Shown piece after piece: positions 27,793 to 37,765 of a stretch of 64,000 nt of DNA. Below the pieces are notes generated by a model. That model was not told the origin of the DNA, did not search any database, and was given only the letters and a program-made list of their open reading frames with translations. Positions within the stretch are counted from its first letter, which is position 1. Every line of letters starts with the position of its first letter. The position numbers and the translations under genes were made by a program. This DNA comes from Brevibacillus centrosporus (lineage in GTDB: Bacteria; Bacillota; Bacilli; Brevibacillales; Brevibacillaceae): the NCBI RefSeq assembly GCF_003710815.1, contig NZ_RHHP01000002.1, positions 124,001 through 188,000 of the forward strand. The letters run 5' to 3'.

Positions 27793-28611
27793 TTACCACC
27801 AGCTGTGAAATGTTGAAGTATTCGCTCCAAAAAAGTTGATCAAAAGCAAAGCGAATGCAAGGATGTTCCAAATCTGCATTTTGCGAATCGGCATCGTATC
27901 CCTGTATCTTTTATAAACCCAGAAGGAATAGCTGGCTAGCACGATGAGAGAAAGGACCACCTTGGCATCCAGCATAAATTTATCCGGCAGTACCATTTTC
28001 GCCCAAATAATCCCCAATACAATCGAAAGCAACAGCATGGGCACACCGAGCATGTTCATCCGGTACGCGTAGCTCTCCAGCTGATCGAGGCTCGGTAGCC
28101 TCCGCAGCAGCGGTGTCCATCGGCGTTCCTTGAGCATTTTATGCTGCAGCAGGTACATGCCGGAAAAAATCAGGGACAAGGAAAATGCGCCGTAGCTGAA
28201 CATCGCCAGCGTTACATGTGTCAACAGCAGCTCGGATTGCAAAACGCTCGATACGGCGACGATCGGTGTCTCCGGCAAAAACATGGACATGACCAGAACG
28301 ACAAACCCAATAATATTCGTAAAAAACACCAGTAAGTCTATTCGAAAAAAATAGTGAATGGCAAGTGAGAGACTTACCAACACCCATGAATAAAAAAAGA
28401 GCGTTTCAAACAAAGTGATGACAGGAAAATACGTCTTCATGATTGTCTGTGAAACAAAAAAAGCAGTTTGCAAGGCCCAAACGACAACAAGCAACCCGAA
28501 AGCCAAACGATTGACTTTCCGGTTGCTTTGCAAGAAGTCGTTAAAATAGAAGAGAACACTTGCAGCGTAGAGAAAGATCGTCAGGTCGTAGATCCATCTC
28601 ACCTCGGCCAT
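27793..28611 (-). CDS. hemX: HemX, CcsA-like membrane protein
   Basis: 272 aa with about eight transmembrane segments, of the cytochrome c assembly (CcsA/ResC) family. In B. subtilis HemX lowers the level of HemA protein, so it probably tunes entry to the pathway. It lacks the tryptophan-rich WWD motif of true heme-handling CcsA. ATG 28611 follows GAGGGGAGAG; a 10-bp tandem repeat separates it from hemA. Confidence 0.92.
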   Translation of the reverse strand: MAEVRWIYDLTIFLYAASVLFYFNDFLQSNRKVNRLAFGLLVVVWALQTAFFVSQTIMKTYFPVITLFETLFFYSWVLVSLSLAIHYFFRIDLLVFFTNIIGFVVLVMSMFLPETPIVAVSSVLQSELLLTHVTLAMFSYGAFSLSLIFSGMYLLQHKMLKERRWTPLLRRLPSLDQLESYAYRMNMLGVPMLLLSIVLGIIWAKMVLPDKFMLDAKVVLSLIVLASYSFWVYKRYRDTMPIRKMQIWNILAFALLLINFFGANTSTFHSWW

Positions 28612-28630
28612 GCACTCTCTCCCCTCTTTC

Positions 28631-28660
28631 CCATCGGTTTCTATCGGTTTCTATCGGTTT
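28631..28660. repeat. Three 10-bp tandem repeats at the hemA-hemX junction
   Basis: CCATCGGTTT, CTATCGGTTT, CTATCGGTTT on the plus strand. The hemA stop codon (28651-28653) is the last part of the first unit read on the minus strand, so copy number changes only the hemA-hemX spacing. Confidence 0.9.
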
Positions 28661-30006
28661 GCTCTAATCGCGGGCGCGGGAGCAGCTACTTGTTTGGTTT
28701 TCTCGTCTGCCCACTTGGCTTCCTTTTCTGTACGTTCCAAAATATCCTCCAAGGCAAACATCTTGGCGAACATCTCCAAAACTTCCTCGCCATCTTTTGA
28801 AGCCGCCATCTCTTTCAAGCGCACCACCGGATCATGCATGAGCTGATTCACGATCCCTTTTGTCGTCTTGCGAATGATATGTAGGTCGCGCTCTGTCAGG
28901 TTAGGCAGCTTGTTTTCGATCTTGCGCATCGCTTCCACCTGGACACCCAGCGTCTTTTCACGCAGAGCAGCAATCAAAGGTGCCACGCCAAGCGTTTGAT
29001 ACCAGTTGGAAAAAGCGAGGATCTCGTCCTGAATCATGGCATCGATGCGATCTGCTTCACGGGAACGCTCAGCCACGTTGCTCGCCACGATGCCTTCCAG
29101 ATCGTCGATATCATAGAGAAACACATTGTCCAGATCGTGCAAATCAGGGTTTAAATCACGCGGTACCGCGATATCGACCATGAACAGTGGACGATGCTTG
29201 CGCTTTTTCATGATCGGAGCCAGTTCGTTTTTGCCCAGGACGTAGCCGTTTGCCCCAGTCGAGCTGATGACGATGTCTGCTTCGAGCAGCGCCGCTGGCA
29301 GCTGCTCCATCGTACAGGAGTCCCCTTTGAATTTCTCGGCCAGCAGCTGCGCTCTTTCCAGTGTGCGATTGGCCACGATCACTTTTTCCGAGCCATTCGC
29401 ATGCAAATGCTTGGCTGTCAGCTCACTCATCTTGCCTGCCCCTACGATCAGCACCGATTTCCCTGCAAAGGAACCGAAAATCTTCTTCCCGAGCTCAACA
29501 GCCGCGTAGCTGACCGATACGGCATTTTGACCAATCGCTGTCTCGGTATGCGCACGCTTGGCAAACGTAATCGCTTGCTTGAACAGCATGTTAAACACAG
29601 TGCCCGTCGTCGCATGCTCCTGCGCCAGCAAGAAAGCGTCACGCACCTGTCCCAAAATCTGCGTCTCTCCTACGACCATGGAATCCAGTCCAGAAGATAC
29701 ACGGAACAGATGGTCTATCGCCTCTTCGTTTTCCTTTATATACAAATGATCCTTAAATTGCTCTTTCTCCACACCAAACCATTCCGCTAAAAAGCGACGT
29801 GTATAGTCACGGCCGATGTTGGCCTGATCACATACGACATAAATCTCCGTGCGATTGCACGTACCGAGAATGATACATTCCGCAATACTCTTCGTCTGGG
29901 AGAGTAGATGAAGAGCACGGGCGGTCCCATCGTCACTAAACGTAAATTTTTCGCGTATTTCGACAGGCGCCGTTTTATAATTGAGGCCCAGCAAAAGAAT
30001 ATCCAT
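28651..30006 (-). CDS. hemA: Glutamyl-tRNA reductase
   Basis: NADPH-dependent first committed step of heme synthesis. 451 aa. Catalytic Cys in LGTCNRTEIY near residue 50; SGLDSMVVGETQILGQV; NADP-binding SVLIVGAGKMSELTA; then a C-terminal dimerisation helix. ATG 30006 (MDILLLGLNYKT) lies behind GGGAGGAC; the frame is open further upstream but without a ribosome site. First gene of hemAXCDBL. Confidence 0.97.
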   Translation of the reverse strand: MDILLLGLNYKTAPVEIREKFTFSDDGTARALHLLSQTKSIAECIILGTCNRTEIYVVCDQANIGRDYTRRFLAEWFGVEKEQFKDHLYIKENEEAIDHLFRVSSGLDSMVVGETQILGQVRDAFLLAQEHATTGTVFNMLFKQAITFAKRAHTETAIGQNAVSVSYAAVELGKKIFGSFAGKSVLIVGAGKMSELTAKHLHANGSEKVIVANRTLERAQLLAEKFKGDSCTMEQLPAALLEADIVISSTGANGYVLGKNELAPIMKKRKHRPLFMVDIAVPRDLNPDLHDLDNVFLYDIDDLEGIVASNVAERSREADRIDAMIQDEILAFSNWYQTLGVAPLIAALREKTLGVQVEAMRKIENKLPNLTERDLHIIRKTTKGIVNQLMHDPVVRLKEMAASKDGEEVLEMFAKMFALEDILERTEKEAKWADEKTKQVAAPAPAIRANR

Positions 30007-30059
30007 AATGTCCTCCCAGCATGACGTGCTTACATACACCATGTGTAAAATGCACTATT

Positions 30060-30088
30060 ATTATAACATTATGTCCAGAATCGACCAC
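30060..30088 (-). promoter_or_regulatory. Probable promoter of the hemA operon
   Basis: Minus-strand TATAAT at 30060-30065, with a weak -35 (GTGGTC, 30083-30088) 17 bp away. The -10 lies within TTATAATAAT, which resembles half of a PerR box (hemA is PerR-controlled in B. subtilis), but the second half does not match, so that control is doubtful. Confidence 0.5.
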
Positions 30089-30264
30089 GAGTAATTGTGA
30101 AAAATTTATTAACGGCGTGCACTTTCCATCCGATGGAGTCGGTTTTCATATCGAAACTCATGGTTCCATTCCCTTGCTTTCCCCTGTAGAATGGCTTAAG
30201 ATGCAGGCTAGATAAAAGAAAAACCATAACATTTCGAATGTTGGTGGAGGGGAGATTAGAAGCA

Positions 30265-31206
30265 TTGAAAAAACCATGGGTGGCAGATTTCACACTGCTA
30301 TTAATTGCTTTTATCTGGGGGTCTACTTTCCTGGTCGTCCAACAGGCGATCGAGTTGCTTCCTCCAAACACGTTTAATGCGGTTCGCTTTACCATCGCTG
30401 CACTCTTTTTGCTCATCATACAAGTCTTCTTGTACCGTCATCGTTGGAAGGATTGGAGCCGCCAGCTGGTCAAATCCGGCGTGATCCTCGGGTTTTGGCT
30501 CTGCCTCGGCTACGCTCTGCAAACAGTGGGGCTTCTCTACACGACGCCATCGAAAGCAGGCTTCATCACAGGTCTGTCTGTCGTTCTGGTACCGTTGTTC
30601 TCCATGCTTCTATTAAAAGAGCGTGCCAAACCGGCAGCAGTTGTCGGGGTTATCCTTGCTGCATTTGGTCTGTACCTTCTGACACAAAATCAAGAGTTCT
30701 CTTTTAATCTTGGTGACATTCTCGTCTTTGGCTGTGCGATCTGCTTTGCGATGCAAATCGTCTTTACCGGAAAGTACGCGCCGCAATTTTCCGCCCTGCC
30801 GCTTGCCATCACCCAGCTTGGAACCGTAGCGATCATGAGCTGGATCTACGCGTTCTTCTTTGAGGATTACAGCCGTGCCTTTGATCCACACATTTTGTTC
30901 CAGACAGAAGTTGCATTCGGGCTCATCATCACTTCTATCTTTGCAACAGCCTTGGCCTTTCTGGCACAGACGGCCCTGCAAAAGCAGACTAGCTCGACCA
31001 GGGTCGCGCTTATTTTTGCACTGGAACCCGTATTCGCCGCACTGACCTCCTACATCTTCATCCACGAAGTCTTGAACGGACGACAGCTCGTCGGCTGTCT
31101 GCTGATCTTCATCGGGATGATACTGGCAGAGCTTCCCATCCAGGAATGGATCCGCAGCAGTCGGGTAGAAAAGAACAAACCGAACGATAGCAGCGAATCT
31201 GTATAA
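30265..31206 (+). CDS. EamA/DMT-family transporter
   Basis: 313 aa with ten predicted transmembrane segments in two EamA repeats (first from LLLIAFIWGSTFLVVQ, second from GDILVFGCAICFAMQIVF). Likely exports a metabolite or amino acid; the substrate is unknown. The TTG at 30265 is chosen (KKPWVADF start, GGAGGGGAG 10 nt before); ATG 30238 is possible but atypical. Plus-strand gene inserted between hemA and ysxC compared with B. subtilis. Confidence 0.88.
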   Translation: MKKPWVADFTLLLIAFIWGSTFLVVQQAIELLPPNTFNAVRFTIAALFLLIIQVFLYRHRWKDWSRQLVKSGVILGFWLCLGYALQTVGLLYTTPSKAGFITGLSVVLVPLFSMLLLKERAKPAAVVGVILAAFGLYLLTQNQEFSFNLGDILVFGCAICFAMQIVFTGKYAPQFSALPLAITQLGTVAIMSWIYAFFFEDYSRAFDPHILFQTEVAFGLIITSIFATALAFLAQTALQKQTSSTRVALIFALEPVFAALTSYIFIHEVLNGRQLVGCLLIFIGMILAELPIQEWIRSSRVEKNKPNDSSESV

Positions 31207-31225
31207 GATAAGTTCCATCTGATAC

Positions 31226-31266
31226 AAAAAGGTTCCCTTCTCACGGATCGAGAGGGGAACCTTTTT
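31226..31266. terminator. Bidirectional terminator
   Basis: AAAAAGGTTCCCTTCTC pairs with GAGAGGGGAACCTTTTT around ACGGATC. It serves both the DMT gene (plus) and the glycosidase gene (minus). Confidence 0.9.
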
Positions 31267-31284
31267 GTTTTTCTGTAAGGGCAA

Positions 31285-32637
31285 TCAGGTCGCCTTCCGA
31301 ACTTCCTGCATGACCGCGTCGACAAACAGATTCATGACTTGCCCGCATACTTTTTGCGGCAGCTTCTCCGTCCGCTTCAGCCATTGCTTCAGCTTCAGCA
31401 GGTGAAAGGCAGCCTGTGTCAGCCTTCCACTCGTCCCTGCCTCGACCAGACCGACAGCCGATTGGCCGACTTTCGCCCAGTGGCGGTACTTTTCGAGCCA
31501 TGGCCTGCATTCGAGTGCAAGCTTTTGATTGGTCATTCCCTGCAGCAGCTGCTCTGCGGCTTCCTCCATTTCGACAAACAGAGACTGCAGCTGTGCTACC
31601 GCCTCCTGTCGGTCTCCCTGAAGAAACTGAAAGCGAAACTTGAGCAGAGCTTCCATCATCCGCGGTGATTCGATTTCGTTCAGAAAGGAGCTCTGCACGT
31701 TATCAGCGAAGCGCATAAAGGCAGCTGCGTCCTTTTCACCGACGACCTCATTTACAGCTTCTTCCCATGCCGTCTGCGGATCGTAGCCCAGCGGATCGCG
31801 CAAGTAAGCCGCCGTCGTAATCAAAGGAATCTTCGAGCATTCCGGCCTGGACATCGCATTCGCCACGTAGCCTTCTGAATGACTCCACAGATCGGGGTCC
31901 CGGTGACGCAGCGGACCGATATGCAGCTCGTTTGCCATCGCCAAATCATTCACGGGATAATTGTCCCAGTACAAAGGCTTGTGATTCGTATATTTCTGAA
32001 ATCGCTGTGCGTCGCCATCCGTTAAAAATGGGGAGCAGACAAAACGACCTGTCCAGAAAAGATCGATCCCCTCTGGCAGATGCATGCCCACATACTGGAC
32101 GTACGGTTCTTTTCCAAGCCCGTTGTACTGGGTTGGACAGATTGCCAATTTGATCGACTGCGACCAGCTTTTCAGCTCGCTCCACACACGCATCGTGACA
32201 TCGACATGGGCTGCCGCCAAATGATCGTATCGCGCTGTATCCGCCGCGTGCAGGAGGTGCATCGGAATATCATCGAACAGCAGAGCAAAAAACCGAACCC
32301 CTTTGTCGTACATCATGCGGTATTTCCTCAAAAGCAAGTCGGTATGGTCCTGATTGCTGTACTCCATACTCAATCCCGGACTTAGGCAGTAGACGAATTG
32401 GACCTTGTCTTTTACGGTCTGCCTGATCAGCTCGTCAATTTCACGCTCAGCCACTTCTGGATGCTTTTCCATCCATTTTTCCCGCAAGTACAAATCGTCC
32501 TTTGGGGAATAAAAATAGGTGTTGTAGGCATGTCTGCCAAGGAAATGGATCATGTCCAGCCGCTCTGCATGCGTCCAGGGCGTTCCGTAAAAACCTTCGA
32601 TTACGCCACGTATGGCAAAGCGTGCAACCTCGCTCAC
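31285..32637 (-). CDS. GH84-type beta-N-acetylglucosaminidase
   Basis: 450 aa. The start RGVIEGFYGTPW is the hallmark of GH84 (O-GlcNAcase/NagJ-like) enzymes, and FALLFDDIPM contains the expected catalytic Asp-Asp pair for substrate-assisted hydrolysis of N-acetylglucosaminides. A helical C-terminal half follows. There is no signal peptide, so it should be cytoplasmic, unlike secreted clostridial NagJ; a role in muropeptide or GlcNAc recycling is possible but unproven. GTG 32637 has GGAGG at 8 nt. It may be cotranscribed behind ysxC (35 nt). Confidence 0.85.
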   Translation of the reverse strand: MSEVARFAIRGVIEGFYGTPWTHAERLDMIHFLGRHAYNTYFYSPKDDLYLREKWMEKHPEVAEREIDELIRQTVKDKVQFVYCLSPGLSMEYSNQDHTDLLLRKYRMMYDKGVRFFALLFDDIPMHLLHAADTARYDHLAAAHVDVTMRVWSELKSWSQSIKLAICPTQYNGLGKEPYVQYVGMHLPEGIDLFWTGRFVCSPFLTDGDAQRFQKYTNHKPLYWDNYPVNDLAMANELHIGPLRHRDPDLWSHSEGYVANAMSRPECSKIPLITTAAYLRDPLGYDPQTAWEEAVNEVVGEKDAAAFMRFADNVQSSFLNEIESPRMMEALLKFRFQFLQGDRQEAVAQLQSLFVEMEEAAEQLLQGMTNQKLALECRPWLEKYRHWAKVGQSAVGLVEAGTSGRLTQAAFHLLKLKQWLKRTEKLPQKVCGQVMNLFVDAVMQEVRKAT

Positions 32638-32672
32638 GAATGCTGCCTCCCCTTCCCCCTCCGGAAATAGCG

Positions 32673-33329
32673 TCAGTCGTTTTTACCTGCTACAGGCGCA
32701 GGAGTTTCCACGGGTGTCTCCGCCACTTCTGCCGTCTGATCGCCACCACGCAAGCGGCGGAGAATTTCTCCCCATAGCTCATCTTTACCCTGTCCTGTCT
32801 CCGAGGAGAAGACGATGATTGTGTCATCTCCGCGCAAACGCAGACTTTGACGGATTACTTTTGTATGCTGCAGCCAGCGTCCACGTGCAATTTTATCGCC
32901 TTTGGTCGCCACCACCACAGTCGGAATCCCGATTTGCTTGCACCAGTCATACATGGCGATATCGTCCTTGCTCGGTGCGTGGCGAATATCGACCAGCTGA
33001 ATCACGAAGCGCAGCTCCTGGCGATTCTTCAAATAGCCTTCAATCATCTTGCCCCATTGCTCTTTGATGGTCTTCGCTACTTTCGCGTAGCCGTAGCCAG
33101 GAAAGTCTACAAAATAGAGCATGTTGTTGACGCGAAAGTAGTTCAAGGTTTGCGTTTTCCCTGGACGGGAGCTGATACGCGCCAGACCTTTGCGATTCAT
33201 CATTTTGTTCAATAGGGATGACTTACCGACGTTGGAACGGCCCACGAGAGCGATCTCATGCAGTCCGTCCTCCGGGTATTGCTTGGGTCCAACAGCGCTT
33301 ATGATAAACTCGGATGATGTTACTTTCAT
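32673..33329 (-). CDS. ysxC: Ribosome biogenesis GTPase YsxC/EngB
   Basis: 218 aa. Essential GTPase for 50S assembly. G1 [10 protein letters not shown]2 region [10 protein letters not shown]3 DFPGYG, G4 ATKGDKI, G5 FSSETGQG. The C-terminus has an extra about 20 residues rich in Ala, Val, Pro, Glu and Thr. Its ATG overlaps the lonA stop by 4 nt, as in the conserved lonA-ysxC pair. Confidence 0.97.
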   Translation of the reverse strand: MKVTSSEFIISAVGPKQYPEDGLHEIALVGRSNVGKSSLLNKMMNRKGLARISSRPGKTQTLNYFRVNNMLYFVDFPGYGYAKVAKTIKEQWGKMIEGYLKNRQELRFVIQLVDIRHAPSKDDIAMYDWCKQIGIPTVVVATKGDKIARGRWLQHTKVIRQSLRLRGDDTIIVFSSETGQGKDELWGEILRRLRGGDQTAEVAETPVETPAPVAGKND

Positions 33330-35665
33330 TTCTTTTCACCTACCGGTTGTTTCGTTAGAGCACGCTGCAGCACTTCGTCCAAATGCTTAACCGGATAGAA
33401 AGTAAGGGCTTCGCGAACGCTTTCTGGAATGTCCTCGATGTCTTTTTCATTGTCCTTTGGCAAAATGATCGTCGTCAAGCCTGCGCGGTGTGCAGACATG
33501 CATTTTTCTTTCAGGCCTCCAATCGGCAGCACACGGCCACGCAGGGTAATTTCGCCCGTCATTCCGACTTCCTTTTTCACCGGAATTCCTGTCAGAGCAG
33601 ACACCAATGCGGTTGCCATCGTAATCCCTGCAGACGGACCGTCTTTAGGAATCGCGCCTTCTGGTACGTGGATGTGGATGTCGTTCTTCTCATGGAAGTC
33701 GGGGTCGATTCCCCATTCGTTGGCACGAGAGCGGATGTAGCTGAATGCAGCTTGCGCCGACTCTTTCATTACGTCGCCCAATTGACCGGTCAGAGTCAGC
33801 TTGCCTTTCCCCGCCAAAATGCTCACTTCTACATTCAGCGTGTCGCCGCCAGCCTGTGTCCATGCCAATCCTGTGACGGAACCAACCTGATCCTGTTTCT
33901 CAGCCAGGCCGTAGCGATAGCGAGGTTTGCCGAGCAAAGATTCCAACGTTTTGGCCGTAACCACTACGCGCTTTTTCTCTCCGCTTACGATGATCTTGGC
34001 CGCTTTTCGACATACGTTTGCCGCTTCGCGATTCAGATTGCGCACCCCGGCTTCGCGCGTGTACAAACGAACGAGCTTGAGCATTGCATCCTCATTCACT
34101 TGCAGCTTATCTTTACCCAGACCGTGGTCTTCCATTTGCTTAGGCAGCAGGTAGCCACGCAGGATGTTCAGCTTCTCCAGCTCCGTGTAGCCGGAGATCG
34201 AGATGACCTCCATCCGGTCGAGCAGTGGACGCGGAATGGTGTCGAGGCTGTTCGCCGTCGTAATGAACATCACGTTCGTCAGGTCGTACGTTTCTTCTAT
34301 ATAATGATCGCTAAACTTGTCATTCTGGTTCGGGTCGAGCACTTCCAGAAGAGCGGAAGCAGGATCGCCGCGGAAGTCAGAAGCGAGCTTGTCGATCTCA
34401 TCCAGCAAAAATACAGGATTAATCGTGCCAGCCTGCTTCATTCCCTGGATAATCCGTCCTGGCAAGGCCCCTACGTATGTGCGGCGATGACCACGAATCT
34501 CTGCTTCGTCCCGCACACCACCGAGGGAAATACGGACAAACTCACGGCCCAGTGCACGAGCAACTGAGCGAGCGAGTGACGTTTTCCCTACCCCAGGAGG
34601 GCCGACCAGACAAAGAATCGGGCCACGCATGGAATTGACGAGCTTTTGGACAGCCAAGTACTCCAGCACGCGCTCTTTTGGCTTTTCAAGACCGTAGTGA
34701 TCTTCGTCCAGTACTTCTTCTGCATGCTTGATGTCGAGGTTATCCTCGGTCGTCTTTGTCCACGGCAACGCAAACAGCGTATCAATATACGTACGAATGA
34801 CAGAGCCCTCTGCGGAGGTCGACGGCATTTTTTCCAGACGCTCCAGCTCTTTTTCGATCTTGGTTTTGATCCGCTCAGGTGCATCGGACTTTTCCAGCTG
34901 AGCACGCAGCTCATCTACTTCGCTCTGGCGGCCGTCCTTGTCGCCCAGTTCTTTTTGAATCGCCTTCATTTGCTCACGCAGGTAGTATTCCTTCTGCGTG
35001 CGCTCCATCTGCTTCTTTACTCGGTTGCCAATCTTGCGCTCGAGCTCCAGCACCTCGCGCTCGTTGTTCAGGATCGTGAGCAGGATCTCCAGACGCTCCT
35101 GGATGTTAATCGTCTCGAGAATTTCCTGTTTGTCCTTCATTTTCAAAGGCAAATGAGAAGCAATCACGTCGGCAAGTCTGCCCGGCTCCTCGATGTCCTG
35201 TACGGATGTGAGCGTCTCCGGGGAAACCTTTTTCGACAGCTTGATGTATTGCTCAAAGTGGTTGAGCAGCGAACGCATCAACGCTTCCACTTCGTTTTCC
35301 TCTGCTTTTTCTTCCTGCAAATATGTAATGGACACGACGAAATAATCTTCCTGTTGAAGATATTCCTCGATTTTGGCACGCTGCAAGCCTTCTACCAATA
35401 CACGGATTGTACCGTTTGGCAGCTTCAGCATCTGTTTTACGCGTGCAACAGTTCCGATGCTGTAGATTTGCTCAGCATCTGGTTCCTCTATGTGTACTTC
35501 TTCCTGTGTCGCAAGCAAGATCTTGTTGTCGTCCACCATCGCTTGCTCCAAGGCACGAATAGACTTTTCACGTCCCACGTCCAAATGGAGCACCATAGTC
35601 GGATACACAAGCAAGCCACGCAGCGGGAGAAGCGGTAATTCTCGTTTACCGGAACGTTCGCCCAA
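33326..35665 (-). CDS. lonA: ATP-dependent protease LonA
   Basis: 779 aa. Degrades damaged and regulatory proteins. N-terminal substrate-binding domain from [19 protein letters not shown]+ Walker [10 protein letters not shown], Walker [11 protein letters not shown]-terminal protease dyad Ser in KDGPSAGIT and Lys in [14 protein letters not shown]. The start is TTG 35665, behind AAGGAGAGGTG; the frame is open to 35863 but that part is not family-like and overlaps hairpins. Confidence 0.97.
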   Translation of the reverse strand: MGERSGKRELPLLPLRGLLVYPTMVLHLDVGREKSIRALEQAMVDDNKILLATQEEVHIEEPDAEQIYSIGTVARVKQMLKLPNGTIRVLVEGLQRAKIEEYLQQEDYFVVSITYLQEEKAEENEVEALMRSLLNHFEQYIKLSKKVSPETLTSVQDIEEPGRLADVIASHLPLKMKDKQEILETINIQERLEILLTILNNEREVLELERKIGNRVKKQMERTQKEYYLREQMKAIQKELGDKDGRQSEVDELRAQLEKSDAPERIKTKIEKELERLEKMPSTSAEGSVIRTYIDTLFALPWTKTTEDNLDIKHAEEVLDEDHYGLEKPKERVLEYLAVQKLVNSMRGPILCLVGPPGVGKTSLARSVARALGREFVRISLGGVRDEAEIRGHRRTYVGALPGRIIQGMKQAGTINPVFLLDEIDKLASDFRGDPASALLEVLDPNQNDKFSDHYIEETYDLTNVMFITTANSLDTIPRPLLDRMEVISISGYTELEKLNILRGYLLPKQMEDHGLGKDKLQVNEDAMLKLVRLYTREAGVRNLNREAANVCRKAAKIIVSGEKKRVVVTAKTLESLLGKPRYRYGLAEKQDQVGSVTGLAWTQAGGDTLNVEVSILAGKGKLTLTGQLGDVMKESAQAAFSYIRSRANEWGIDPDFHEKNDIHIHVPEGAIPKDGPSAGITMATALVSALTGIPVKKEVGMTGEITLRGRVLPIGGLKEKCMSAHRAGLTTIILPKDNEKDIEDIPESVREALTFYPVKHLDEVLQRALTKQPVGEKK

Positions 35666-35747
35666 GCGGATGCACCTCTCCTTGTTGAATCTATCCCTCT
35701 TGCAATGAGTCAGCTTAAGAGTTTTCAGTCTTTTGGTCGTACATGCA

Positions 35748-35833
35748 AAAACGGTTGAAATAGCCGTTTTCGCTCCCGTACGGCGCCCCCAAAAGCAAAG
35801 CGGGCCAAGGAATAGCGGCCCACTACTCTTTGC
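35748..35833 (-). terminator. Two tandem hairpins after lonB
   Basis: First, GCAAAG...GGGCC (minus strand) pairs with GGCCC...CTTTGC at 35795-35833, followed by TTTT. Second, AAAACGG pairs with CCGTTTT at about 35749-35770. Together they should separate lonB from lonA; the lonA promoter must lie between about 35670 and 35750. Confidence 0.65.
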
Positions 35834-35901
35834 AAGCAGAAGCTTTTTTCCATTGTAGCGCAAACGCCATGCGATGTCTAATTTGCATGCGCTCCCGAGT
35901 G

Positions 35902-37599
35902 TTACAAGGAAAATGGCGAAGATGCCAGATCATCAGCAGGAAGCTGCAGTGTAAAGCCCGTCGTTTCCGCCTCGGGCTCGGCCTGTTCAGGTACCGCGAG
36001 CTCCATCACTTGGGCAACCGTCGATACCGGGATAATCTCAATGCCTTTCATCTCCGCAAAAATGCTTTGCCAGTTCTCCTCAGGAATAAGGACGCGTGTC
36101 GCCCCAGCTTGTCTGGCTGCTTCGACCTTGGCAACGACCCCACCCACTGGTTTCACTTTCCCGTGGATGCTGACTTCGCCGGTCATCGCCAAACGGTTGT
36201 CAACCGGAATGCCGCGAATTGCAGAGTAAATCGCTGTTGCAATCGTAATTCCTGCTGATGGTCCATCTACAGGAATCCCACCTGGAAAATTGATATGCAG
36301 ATCGTAATCGTACGGACGTATGCCCATGCGATGCAAAACGGTCAACACGTTTTCCACGGAACCTCTCGCCATCGATTTTCGGCGAATGGTCCTGCTGCGA
36401 CTGCCCATTTCCTCTTCCTCTGCCATTCCCGTAATCGCCATTTTTCCTTGGCCATTGACCATGGCTGGCGATGCTGTTACCTCAAGCTCCATCACACTGC
36501 CCATGTTGGGGCCATAGACGGCAAGACCATTGACCAAGCCGATCTGTGGGGTTTCATGCACCTGTTTTTCCGGGCGCGGCGATTTCTGACTGCTGTGCAT
36601 CACCCACTCTACATCCGCAGCGACGATATTCTTCCGTTCTTCCGTCAAGGCGATCCCGGCGGAGATTTGCAGCGTATTGATCGCTTCCCGCCCGTTTGTC
36701 GCATAGCGCTCAATGACAGAAACTGCCGCATCCTCAATATCCAGTTCCATCTTGGCAACTGCCGTACGCACGATGCTGCCAATCTCACCTGGCTTCAATG
36801 GACGGAAAAAGATCTCCAGACAACGGGAGCGCAGCGCGGCAGGCAGTTCCTCCGGCAATCGCGTCGTTGCTCCCACCAAACGAAAGTCAGCAGGCAGCCC
36901 ATACTTGAACACGTCATGAATATGCGAAGGAATTTGGCTGTTTTCCTCACTGTAATAAGCGCTTTCCAGCATAACTTTACGGTCTTCCAGCACCTTCAGC
37001 AGTTTGTTCATTTGCACAGGATGCAGCTCGCCAATTTCGTCGAGGAACAGCATTCCTCCGTGTGCTTTGGTAACAGCTCCTGGCTTCGGCTGGGGAATCC
37101 CTGCCTGACCGAGGGAGCCTGCTCCTTGGTAGATCGGATCATGGACGGAGCCAATCAACGGATCCGCTATCCCTCGTTCGTCAAATCGCGCAATCGTCGC
37201 ATCAATCTCAATGAATTTGGCATCCGCAGTAAAGGGGGAAAGCTGATTTTTCTTGGCTTCCTCCAGAACGACCCTGGCTGCTGCCGTTTTGCCTACTCCC
37301 GGCGGCCCATATACGATGACATGCTGTGGGTTTGGTCCGCACAGCGCTGCCCTCAATGCACGCAGCCCATCCTCTTGTCCGACGATCTCCTCCAGTGTGG
37401 ACGGTCTCGTCTTCTCGGATAGCGGCTCCGTCAAAGCCACCATTCTCATCCGCCGAATCGAATCCAGATCCTTTCTCGACTCTTTCTCCGTGGACGTCTT
37501 GGTATTCCGTTGTGCTCGCAGCAAATTCCAAAAGTAGGTCCCGATTACGATCCCAACGACTACTTCAATGACGGCAATGACCAATGTCGTATAGTCCAT
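35902..37599 (-). CDS. lonB: LonB-type membrane-anchored ATP-dependent protease
   Basis: 565 aa. An N-terminal transmembrane segment (about 4-26) replaces the LonA substrate domain. Walker [12 protein letters not shown], Walker [10 protein letters not shown], protease Ser in [10 protein letters not shown], Lys in [12 protein letters not shown]. In B. subtilis LonB is made in the forespore under SigF. ATG 37599 follows GGGAGGG; the upstream in-frame GTG adds 5 residues within that site. Lies between clpX and lonA as in B. subtilis. Confidence 0.95.
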   Translation of the reverse strand: MDYTTLVIAVIEVVVGIVIGTYFWNLLRAQRNTKTSTEKESRKDLDSIRRMRMVALTEPLSEKTRPSTLEEIVGQEDGLRALRAALCGPNPQHVIVYGPPGVGKTAAARVVLEEAKKNQLSPFTADAKFIEIDATIARFDERGIADPLIGSVHDPIYQGAGSLGQAGIPQPKPGAVTKAHGGMLFLDEIGELHPVQMNKLLKVLEDRKVMLESAYYSEENSQIPSHIHDVFKYGLPADFRLVGATTRLPEELPAALRSRCLEIFFRPLKPGEIGSIVRTAVAKMELDIEDAAVSVIERYATNGREAINTLQISAGIALTEERKNIVAADVEWVMHSSQKSPRPEKQVHETPQIGLVNGLAVYGPNMGSVMELEVTASPAMVNGQGKMAITGMAEEEEMGSRSRTIRRKSMARGSVENVLTVLHRMGIRPYDYDLHINFPGGIPVDGPSAGITIATAIYSAIRGIPVDNRLAMTGEVSIHGKVKPVGGVVAKVEAARQAGATRVLIPEENWQSIFAEMKGIEIIPVSTVAQVMELAVPEQAEPEAETTGFTLQLPADDLASSPFSL

Positions 37600-37719
37600 T
37601 TGAATCCCTCCCACTGCACCTATGTAAAAGCGTCTCTTGAACTATATCTTGTAGTATTGCCCCGCAATCGTAGACGTAAACCAAGAACCCACGTCCCCAA
37701 AAGGCTTTCGGAAATGCAA

Positions 37720-37750
37720 AAAACCGCCCCGAATGCACGGAGCGGCTTTT
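37720..37750 (-). terminator. Terminator after clpX
   Basis: ACCGCCCCG and CGGAGCGGCT pair around AATGCA, with A-rich and T-rich arms; on the minus strand it ends in TTTTTT. Confidence 0.85.
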
Positions 37751-37765
37751 TTTCCAGCAAGTAGC

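Noticed and set aside
30055-30070. PerR box at hemA
   Set aside because: Only the left half (TTATAAT) fits; the right half matches at few positions, so it may just be a -10 element.
34646-35638. 330-codon plus-strand frame over lonA
   Set aside because: Antisense shadow; Phe/Leu/Gln-rich, no ribosome site.
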